DNA of 16,416 bases from Curvularia sp. ZM96 (Eukaryota > Ascomycota > Dothideomycetes > Pleosporales > Pleosporaceae): assembly GCA_022457065.1 (NCBI GenBank), contig JAJGBQ010000021.1:1-16416 (forward strand). The letters are read 5' to 3'. The translations under genes were made by a program, and so were the position numbers. Positions within the stretch are counted from its first letter, which is position 1. Each line of letters begins with the position of its first letter. The notes under the pieces are model-generated. The model was not told where the DNA came from and searched no databases. It saw only the letters and a list, made by a program, of their open reading frames with translations. Shown here piece by piece: positions 8,355 through 16,416 of this stretch.

Positions 8355-10932
8355 TCATGCATTGCTCGTGGCCCCAGACGAAGCGGGGGTTTCCACGCCC
8401 TTCGCCTACGGCACAGTCTCAGGCCAAGACGGCCCTGGCCGGTCGCCTCGACACTTCCTCCCAGTAAAGGTTGGACACCTCGTCTGGCTCGCCTTGGCGC
8501 GCACCCGCGGCAGTTGATCTCGCGCCCAGGCATCGCAGTCGTCTGCTTTCTCTCTCCATAATTGTCTGGCGCATGATGCTTCCGACAGTCCGGAAGCCCA
8601 CGCGCTCGGCTAGAACAGGGTGCTCGAGGAGGAACTTGAGCAGCGCGAACGGCAACGAGAAGAGCAGGCTGGAGATGGTTGTGGTGACTGGTGAAGGATG
8701 TGAGGTATTGGCTCTCTGACGGCAGCTCACCGAAGCGGATCTGGCTCAGCCTAGGGTCGGCGGAGCGGGAAAGCTCGTTCTTCTTGTGCTGCTGTGGCTT
8801 CTTGGGTGAAGCGGAGGCAAGCGGGGGCAAATCTTGGAGTTGAGGCGCAGAATTATCAGGGTAAAAGTCCAGTGGGAAACTGGCTAGAAACGAACTGGAA
8901 GATACTCTGAAGAAGCGGGGTGGCGAAGGGCTCGTAAGTCGGCGTAGATGCGCTATGAGAGTCGTCGCTCGAGGTAACGCTTCCGCGCTCTTCACTGCCA
9001 TCGTCCAGAGTCCACTTGGGCGAGATACCGCTTCAAGGCCGAACTCAAGGGCGGTCGACAGAGTGTCCCAAGTCATAGTATTGGTCGCCACATTGAGTCT
9101 GTGCCAGGCAATCGCTGGCATTTCCAGCCAAGCGCCCGTAGCCACACGTTGCAATGCTTGCTCCATGCGGTCTACTTGGGCAGACACAGGCTCCGTAAAA
9201 GAGGGCGATGGACGATGAGGCGGGTCAAGAGGAGGGAGTTGTCCACCGTAGATGTACTTTTAGACACTCATTGAAAGTATGCAGGCTCAAATATCGCCTG
9301 GCAGGTGGACGTCAAGCTGGCGGTTTGTGCGCATCACCCGACTTTTGGATAAGCCTCAAAAATCACAACGAGCCAGAATGAGCTTGTGAGCGTCAATTCT
9401 TTGTGTGCTAGCGTCCGAGTCGTGAGATTTGCAAGTAACAATCGGTGAGAGCAGGCTTGGAGAATTGAGAACGAACGATCACGTAGCATCTGAGCATTGT
9501 CCATGTCAAGCCTGAACTCGGGTGGCGGGATGGACTGATGCTGAGGAGGGAGTTGTCTAGCGAATGGTGGCTGGCGGAATTGAGCTTGGTTCGAGAAGGG
9601 TTGCCTATGGTCCGGGTATGCCTTCATGCCGCCCGCCTTCTCCATTGCAGTGGGTGAGCGCAATCTTGCCCGACCTCAAAGCCCAGCATACGCAGATCCT
9701 GGCGAGGCTGAGCGTGAGAGTGCGGAGGGAATGTTCGGCTGCGACATCTCTACAGGCGTGAATGCATCTTGCGCAGGGTAGCGATATTGCTGATGAGGCT
9801 GGGGAAGGAAAGGTGGGTGCTGTTGCGCAGGATAATAGCCACGCTGGGGGTTCCATGGCTGGAGAGGCGCGTAGCCGCCAGGGAAGACTGGGTATGCTTG
9901 AGGTTCGGAAAATGATGCGTGACTGACAGGAGTGAAGGGAGGCGGCTGAAAAGGTCTCGGCATCTGCTGGGGAGGTGGCGTGCAAAGGCTGACCCGGAAG
10001 ACTGAGGCGGGACAGGAGACGAATCGGAAGAGTCTACATCACTCAAAGACACCTGCTCGTGCTTGGACGTGAGGAATGAACCTGTAGCTGGAAAGCCTGG
10101 GATATCTGATTCGGCTGGCGAGGATAGGTCGAAGAGTGCGGTGTATGCTGTCCAACGGAAGGTACGAAAGCTGGAGGCAGTTCAGTGCGGATATTCGAAG
10201 GCTTGCGCTGGGCTGGTATATCGCCAGGTCTGGTCTGCGGGCGAGAAACGATCGTCGTTGGCGACAGAGGCCGGACAGGACCGCCTTGCGGCTGCTCAGA
10301 CGAAGTCCCGTTCACATGAGGCAATATTGTAATATTCTTGAGCAGCGCCTCCAACCGTCGAAGCAGCGACTTTTACGTCCGCATCCGAAGCAGTATCTGG
10401 AAGGCTGTTCGTAGCAGGTTGACTAGGTTTGGCTTCATCATGCGCGGCTGGCAAGCTCGGTCTGTGTGTCCTTCGCAATGCGCAGCTAGCTCTTTCTTTG
10501 CGGGCGGCATCGACGGCCGGATCGATGATCGGCTGGGGTTGTGGTTTTGATGCACGAGGTTTACTCAGAGGCAGAGGAATGGCCACGCGACTGGGAGCGG
10601 CTTGCGAGCGTTTGTTGAATTGCGATTTTTGAGCAGCGCCGGTGCGGATGAGTGCGGTGTCATTGCCCTGGTGGTGGGTTGGTCGAGAGCGGCGTGCTGC
10701 GATCAATGGCTGTCTAGAGCTGCAATCGAACTTTCTGGTGATGATGTCCGAGGGAATTTGTCTTGCGGCGAAACGAAACAAAAACGGGCTACTCCAGGAG
10801 TCTGTCGTTGGCGAGAGATGCAGTCGGGCGGAGTGAGTGGATTGTCGAAGGAACGGCTAACAGTTGGAGTCTCCTGGAGTGGCGGCGGTGTATGTGTATC
10901 GGCGCAAGGTTGGCGTGGTGGGAGTAAGTCAT
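8355..10932 (-). CDS. BTB/POZ-like domain protein with long disordered N-terminal half (frameshifted here)
   Basis: BTB domains mediate protein pairing, often in Cullin-3 adaptors or regulators; a role here is inference. The proposed ATG (10930-10932; MTYSHHANLAPI) lies in CCATCATG, though an upstream start near 11056 is possible. The N-terminal half is low complexity: ETPTVSRSFDNPLTPPD, SRVAIPLPLSKPRASKPQPQ, QPPPFTPVSHASFSEPQAYP, PAQQHPPFLPQPHQQYRYPA. The BTB core lies at about 9240-9480: TCKSHDSDASTQ, then IDAHKLILA (9371-9397), then RQLDVHLPGDIFEPAY and YIYGGQLPPLD (YIYGG at 9242-9256). A helical BACK-like part follows (VDRMEQALQRVATGAWLEM, NTMTWDTLSTALEFGLEAVS), then a C-terminal block with RLSQIRFGELPSESQYLTSF, LLFSLPFALLKFLLEHPVLA and FRTVGSIMRQTIMERESRRL, ending VETPASSGATSNA at TGA 8355-8357. 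The span suggests about 850 aa. Frames change many times, so introns cannot be excluded. Confidence 0.6.
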
Positions 10933-11617
10933 GATGGCGGAGATGATGGTGGTGCTTGGTGTAGCTTGCTCGCTGGGTGACAGCGGCGTTTGCGCGCGAC
11001 TGCCGACTGGGGAAAGACCTGCGCCGCCTGTGCACAAGCCTCTTCCTTTCCTCCACCCATCATCGCCTCAACCTTTGCAACATGACTTACACTTCGGCAG
11101 ATATCACGTGCTCTTGATTGACTCGGATTGGAAACCTCATCTTGTTGGCATCAGTATCTGATAACACCCAGCAATGGTAGGTGGTGGCAATCGTCGTCGC
11201 CCCCTGATCAAACGCTCTCCGACAAAACGCATCCACCCATGCGCAAGTATATCTGATCTTCCCATTGCCTTGTTTTCCTGTATTTGCCATCAACGAGCAA
11301 AGTGCCAGATATGCAAACGGACTCGCGTACCTTCAAAGGTGTACTCGCACACCATGCACCGAACAGTGTGTGAGGGAGCACTTGCCCAATCCCAATAGAT
11401 CAATGTCCTTGCCTTCACAGTCCTTCCTACCGTACCTCTCCCAGCCGAGCATCACCTGATAACTTCCTGCACACCATCCATCCTTTTATTACTTTTATCA
11501 TCGAACATCGTTCCTGAGACCACGCCTTCACGACCACACCTTGGACTCTACCTTTGTACGCTCCGCTCGCATCAATCACTATACCTATTTCACGCAGACA
11601 AACGCCGAACAACCACA
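10933..11617. other. Divergent promoter / 5' leader region between the BTB-like gene and the unknown gene
   Basis: The flanking genes point away from each other. The part at about 11440-11617 is rich in C, T and A with few G, as in fungal 5' leaders, and leads to the CCACAATG start at 11618. The part at 10933-11060 could instead be extra N-terminal coding of the BTB-like gene, because its frame SPVGSRAQTPLSPSEQATPS resembles that protein's Ser/Pro-rich tail. No TATA box was convincing. Confidence 0.45.
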
Positions 11618-14131
11618 ATGTTCCGACACCGAGATGAGCTCCTTACATCGCCGCACAACCTACGAAGGCGGCAGCAACAACAACAATCCCGACACTCGGA
11701 GGCTGGTCCTCCAGGCTTTGACTTACGTTCGGGTCACGTTATTTCGGGCACCTCGAATCAAATGCTCGACTTAAGCATCTGCCACCCTTCTCAGGCTTTC
11801 AGTGAGTTGACCCATCCCGTTGGCCTCATATAACATGTGTCTGACGATGGCACCAAGGCAATCGATTCTCGTCCTCGCCACAACACCACCTACGAAGTCA
11901 TTGTCCCTCTCCTGTGAATTCCATACCACCATGCTCGACGCACTCGCAATAGTCGCGGTACCAAAGAGGCCAAGAAGCGCCGTGACATGCGAAGGAACAG
12001 ACGGGCTAGCTGCTCAATTACTTGATCAGCACCTCAGCTGCTGCTGCGACGAAACGTTGACAAAGGCACAACTATCCACCGCCACCAAGACCATTGCCCC
12101 TTCCGGCTCCACAGGATCCCGTGACTGCTCTGCGCTCGATCGACTTGCTTCCCTTCCGTGCCGCCAGAGCTTCCACTACCAAAATTCTCCAAATTCGACC
12201 TCGCCGCCTTTCTCACTTCGCCATCGCATCGACGATTGATCCTCGCTCTCTGCGGACGCCGACTCCCTTCGTACACTGCCAAAGTGGTGTCCAAGGATAC
12301 CTTCTCTGACACTTGGAGATGTTTGGAGGACGCTTCACTCTACGTTTCATGATCTATCCTCCTTGCCCGAGCCAGTGGAAGCTTCAAGTCCACAACCGGG
12401 AGTAACACGAACGCCATGCAAGGACTTGCAGGTCTGGCGTCCCATTGGCATAGGCTACGGAGAGACCAATCAAGATTCTTCCCACCACGAAGTCGGTCAA
12501 CGTCAGAAGGACTAGGCGACAAGTGCGCAGAGAAGTCACCGTCAGGCTTGCTGCTGCTCGTGGCATGCCGCCGCATCGTTCAGACAATAGTGTTGATTTC
12601 TACTCCGCGACGCCACTATCCAAGCCCAGCATTTCATCGGAGATCTTGGCGGCCTTTGCAGAGATCAATTGCACGACGCTCTGGCGGCTCGTAGCCCTGA
12701 GCAGAGCCAGGCCAGTGCTCACCGACATACTCTGTGAGCACGAGAAAAATGAGCCAATTCTTCCAGCGTTGCCCGACTCAGCGGATGACATACTCGACAA
12801 ACCTGCAGCTAACACGCCTGGAGATCTTTCCAAGTCCAGCCAGACTTCCGTCACACTCCAGCACCGAACGCTTGCCCTATCACGAACGAGCAAATTATCA
12901 GCAACGCTGAGCAGCGACGCTACCCGTCTGATCAGTATCCGCCAAATTACAATTCCGAGCAGCCTCCTACGAACTTGATGGGCGTGAGACCGAAATACCC
13001 TATGTGCATGCAAATAGCTTGGTCGGCTATTCGAATGACTGCGATGCTCTTGACTCTTCCCTGACTACGAAGAGAGGCAATCTCTTCAGACTCCGGAGTC
13101 GGTCTTCCGAGCATAATCGCAAGCGAAACTCATGACATGGTAGGCCTCAATAAGTTGGTAGTTGACCACGACATCATCAGCGGCGCCTGCCTCTGTTACT
13201 GTGGCCGCAGGTGTTGCCCTGCCGATCTCGCTACCTGCCACCCGCCTGCGACACCGCCATTGCACCCATTCGACGACATGGCGCCATCCTGCCTGTTGAA
13301 TGCATTACCGAAGCCGAGTATATCCATTCGGATGCTCACTACTGTAGCGAGCAAGCGCTTTTCTCTTCACCGTTGTCGCTCGCGCAGAGTGCGAGCCGTT
13401 GCATGAGGGCATCGATGTCAACTCCATCAACATTGCCGACTTCCCGTTGGGCCATGCAAAACATTGCTGGTGTGGGTACTTTCCCAATGAGGGTTACGAT
13501 GCTACACAAACAGGAGCAAATGCGTCCATCTCGTCGTCAACCACACTCGCTGGATCGGGATCGTGCCGCTGATGAAGACGGCGATCTGACTCTATCACTG
13601 CTGCTTCATCCAAGCGAGTCCGAGCCTGATACAGAGTCCGATGATCGGGAGCAGCTCGCTCTCGATGAACCAAACGTGAACCGTGCGAAGGACGAGCAAA
13701 CTAACGTCGAGGCGGTGGAGGATGACGGCTGGCTACTCTTCTCGTCTACCCCAGCCAAGCCGGCCGAAGAGCAAACCCCGTCAGCTCCAACGATGTATCT
13801 CCCGTCGTCACCTATCCTGCACCGAGAAACACAACAGAGCACTAGCTCCTACTGTCGTCATCACCTCGTCGGAGCCATCTTCAAACAAACCATCCGATGA
13901 TTACATCGCCGTTGCTGCCCCTTTACTGCTGCAGCCGCCAGTCCTACCACAACGAGCATGGCATGGCACGACATGTTCCCACGAAGGTCGAGCTCTTTGT
14001 GGAAGGCTGAAGCCACAACGTGGAGGACGAAAGGTTGGTGGGGTTTTGGCGGAACAAGCAGGAGAAGCTCGCGGTGGGGCAGGGAGAGCGAAGAAGAGTG
14101 GTGGGATTGGGCGGTTGAGGAAGAATGCTGA
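11618..14131 (+). CDS. Unrecognised fungal gene (frameshifted; boundaries approximate)
   Basis: I do not recognise this product. The ATG at 11618 has a strong context (CCACAATG) after a pyrimidine-rich leader, and the first block (MFRHRDELLTSPHNLRRRQQ) runs into a short poly-Gln tract. Later blocks that look coded, in changing frames, are a basic cluster near 11960-12010 (TKEAKKRRDMRRNRR), PPELPLPKFSKFDLAAF (from 12161), SISSEILAAFAEINCTTLWR and DILDKPAANTPGDLSKSSQ (12600-12840), a Cys/His part (ECITEAEYIHSDAHYC, about 13305-13365, and HAKHCWCGYFPNEGYD, 13453-13500), an acidic block (SESEPDTESDDREQLALDEP, about 13618-13677), and a Trp-rich acidic end (EEEWWDWAVEEE) before TGA at 14129-14131. 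Composition is Ser/Thr/Pro-rich, suggesting much disorder. A possible donor GTGAGT sits near 11801, but I found no good acceptor. It could be one gene or two. Confidence 0.4.
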
Positions 14132-14536
14132 TGGAATGCACTGACGACCTTTAGGTTGATGATCGTCTTTCCTTGGTGAGACTTTTCGTGTGGCTTACCA
14201 TGCCATTGTGGTACTGATAAGGCACTTCGCTCACTATAGTACTGCTTGTATCGAAATACCCTAGGATCTGTTTGCATCTTGTTTCGAGTGTGTCCCGTTG
14301 TGACAGGCATGATGTCAAGCTGGTCCAAAGACGAAGCGTGAGATATATGTTTTTTTCCTGGAAGCTTCTCATAGATCGTAGTATACATGAACAGCCTCAT
14401 AAGAACATACGGTAATCTTCATCAAACCGTCAAAACCATCAAAACCGAAACCTATCATGACAAAAAGAAAGAGGAAAACAGGCGTTTCGTGCAACGAACC
14501 GCAAAAAGCACTTCCAGCGCCATCCGACACATCACC
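14132..14536. other. 3' flanks of convergent genes; no gene seen
   Basis: This stretch lies between the end of the unknown plus-strand gene and the stop of the minus-strand DUF1996 gene. It is A/T-richer than its neighbours and has an A-rich tract near 14460-14510. Frames here are short and without motifs. It likely holds both 3' UTRs. Confidence 0.55.
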
Positions 14537-15581
14537 CTACTGCTGCCACCTGCGCATGATCCTCGACACCTTGTAAACGGGGTTGTCTCCAGGCAGCTTA
14601 TCAAGCGGGCCGTTCAATCCAATATCCTCCTCCTCAGCGAAAGAGTTAGAGCTCGCGTCCGGCGCAACACTAGTCGGATCAGGATCCTCGCCGGTCGGAC
14701 TCCCGAAAGACCGCCACGGACAATTGTCCGTTGTCAAACAGTTAGCAAAGCTGTTCTTCAGCGTCCTCATCCTGCCAACCCGCAAAGAAATCCGCATGGA
14801 AACCAAACCCGTCGTGTCGCCGTTCGAGAACACGAATTTGCTTCCGTCTGTGAGACCGTCGAGACCAAACCCGAATTCGGCGCTGATGTTGATGATCGCG
14901 ACGGGGTGCGTGGACGGGCACATCCCGCCTTGCGTGTCGCCGTGGAGTTCGGGGTCCGGGTACGACATGTGCGAGAAGTGGTCGTCGGAATCGAGGTTGA
15001 CGCCGTCCCAGCACGATGGAAGCGCACGTGGCCTGCGATACGGCGGCCGTCGAGGGTAGAGGGGATGCCGTAGGCTTCGCCAGCGCCGGCTTGGATTAGA
15101 ATCGCGGCCTGGCGGAGATCGGAATCGTCGTTTGTGGGCGGTTGGAGTCTCCGGCGACGATGCGGAGGCCTTCGGGGGCGCATGGCGTCGCGCACGCCGC
15201 GCGGTGCAGTAGCCGGAGCGTCGGCGTTGTAGGGGCAGGAGTAGTTGGTGTAGTAGGCGGCCATTCCTTGGAAGGAGGAGGTCGAATTTGCCGTCGTCGC
15301 GGATGCGGTAGGCGGAGGGGACCAGTAGCTGGAGTGGTCAGTTGCTTTGTCGCAGGTTGTGGCGGCGCCGGAGGCGGCGGCGTCGTTGGCTGTCATGGAG
15401 CGGGAGAAGGCTGAGGAGCCGACTACAGCGTGGACGTGGCCGGAGACTTCGTTAGAGATACGATGGGGTCGGCGCGCTCTTGGGTGAGTGGTGCGCAGTT
15501 GACGGTCCAGACGTTTGATGCGCTCGTCAGGGAGAGAGTGGCGAAAGCGGCAACGACGGAGAGAAGAGTAGTGGGTGCCAT
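14537..15581 (-). CDS. Secreted DUF1996-family protein (frameshifted here)
   Basis: DUF1996 (PF09362) proteins are secreted or wall-linked fungal proteins of unclear chemistry. The ATG at 15579-15581 (CAACATGG context) gives a signal peptide, MAPTTLLSVVAAFATLSLTS. Next come WTVNCAPLTQERADPIVS and EVSGHVHAVVGSSAFS, the hallmark SGHVH start of the domain. Further blocks are SSYWSP, AYYTNYSCPYNADAP, CWDGVNLDSDDHFSHMSYPD, GGMCPSTHPVAIINI, SKFVFSNGDTTGFGFHADFF, AGWQDED, SFANCLTTDNCPW and a short Asp/Glu-rich tail ending SRIMRRWQQ. The CWDG.NLDS, SHMSYP, CP.SHPV-like and FSNGDTTG motifs all fit the family. The stop is at 14537-14539, for about 348 aa, the size of a domain-only member; no WSC domain or GPI signal is seen. 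Frame breaks include lost bases at the G-run 15317-15320 and near 15455. No intron is needed. Confidence 0.9.
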
Positions 15582-16416
15582 GTTGGCTTGTCGTGATACA
15601 ATGATCGAAAAAGGTCGTACTGTTGATATCGAGATGAAAATGAATGGACAGGCGTCAAGCCCTTGTGGTGACACGAAAAACAAAAAAAGAGTACGACGGC
15701 GAAAGAAAGGTGATAGGAGGGAAAAGGGTAAGACTGCGGCGACGAAAGATCCCTTTATGTCTACTTTTTGGTGGCATTGAAGAAGTGTGGTGGGTAAATC
15801 TAACTTAGTGGATTAGTTCGCATCCGAGGTACCGCCACATCATGTACCTCCTGCATAAAGGGCAAATGTCAACGAAATACTCGTCATTGATGGCAATGGA
15901 TCAGGGGTCGCGAAGAGGACGACTACAATTGCAAACGCATCGAAGGCTGAAGGGCAGCTTATCGCTTCAATCCCATTGGAAGATTTTATCTGTACAACCA
16001 GAAAGCTGTAGGCGATGAAAGATATAGATTGTTCAGTATGCGCGCGGTTCCCGCTTATTGCCGTGATTTTCATCGCGCAAAGGTCAGGGTCGAAGAAGAT
16101 GGGGGTGGTTGCATGAACCGAAATGAGCGGCGCATCGCATGCATAAGGCTGATGTTCGGTCCAGATCCGGCAAGGTCGATCGCTTCTGGGCGCTTATTGA
16201 AGCAAATTGAAGGGCACTCGCGAGACCTTGGTAATTGTCGCGTTCAATCGTCGTCGAATTCTTGGTTTGTAGTGTCCATGCTGGCACAATCAACTCATCG
16301 CGCAATATGTATATTGCTGTCCCATATGGATGGTGATGGAAGAAAAGAAGCATGAAGGAAGTCAAATCGCTGATGTGGGGAGCTTTGCAGAGATCGCGTG
16401 GCTCGGAGGTGACAAG
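15582..16416. other. Upstream region of the DUF1996 gene; no gene seen
   Basis: The promoter of the minus-strand DUF1996 gene should lie in the first few hundred bases; a weak TATA-like string (CATAAAG on the minus strand, near 15753-15759) is about 175 nt upstream of its ATG. The remaining frames, including 77-93-codon ones on the minus strand at 15840-16365 and a 108-codon one on the plus strand at 16029-16355, overlap each other and show no family motif. Confidence 0.5.

Noticed and set aside
8234..9187. 317-codon minus-strand frame as a complete gene
   Set aside because: Its first and middle parts belong to the BTB-like gene, but its last third and end are out of frame; the better C-terminus is at 8355-8357 in another frame.

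Overview
The window looks like nuclear DNA of a filamentous ascomycete (Pezizomycotina; I lean to Dothideomycetes, on weak grounds). The reasons are short introns (57-98 nt) with GTAAGT/GTATGT/GTACGT donors and CTRAC-type branch sites, a dispersed 5S rRNA gene, fungal protein families (AA7/BBE-type oxidase, DUF1996, fungal lactonase, MCT-type MFS), and start contexts such as CAACATGG and CCATCATG. No bacterial, viral or transposon genes were recognised.

Layout: (1) 444-1943 minus, secreted FAD-linked BBE-like (AA7 type) oxidoreductase. (2) 1944-3270, divergent promoter region. (3) 3271-4632 plus, secreted lactonase-family beta-propeller protein with two introns. (4) 4873-4991 plus, an intact 5S rRNA gene between two convergent genes. 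(5) 5345-6882 minus, monocarboxylate-type MFS transporter with two introns. (6) 6883-8354, gene-free stretch. (7) 8355-10932 minus, a BTB/POZ-like protein with a long disordered Pro/Gln/Ser-rich N-terminal half. (8) 11618-14131 plus, an unrecognised gene-like region. (9) 14537-15581 minus, secreted DUF1996 protein. (10) 15582-16416, no gene seen.

Every protein gene here is broken into reading-frame blocks by small indels, so none is one clean ORF. Where I could compare with family motifs, most breaks look like one lost or gained base in or beside a short homopolymer. Inside each correctly framed block the coding is intact, and the four introns have good splice signals. I read this mainly as consensus indel errors in the assembly, not decay of six neighbouring genes. 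Coordinates therefore span whole loci, and exact protein lengths are uncertain.

Functional reading: the first three protein genes could form a small sugar-acid module. A secreted oligosaccharide oxidase would make an aldonolactone, a secreted beta-propeller lactonase would open it, and an MCT-like transporter would move the carboxylate. This is inference from gene families and adjacency only. The BTB, unknown and DUF1996 genes have no evident link to it.
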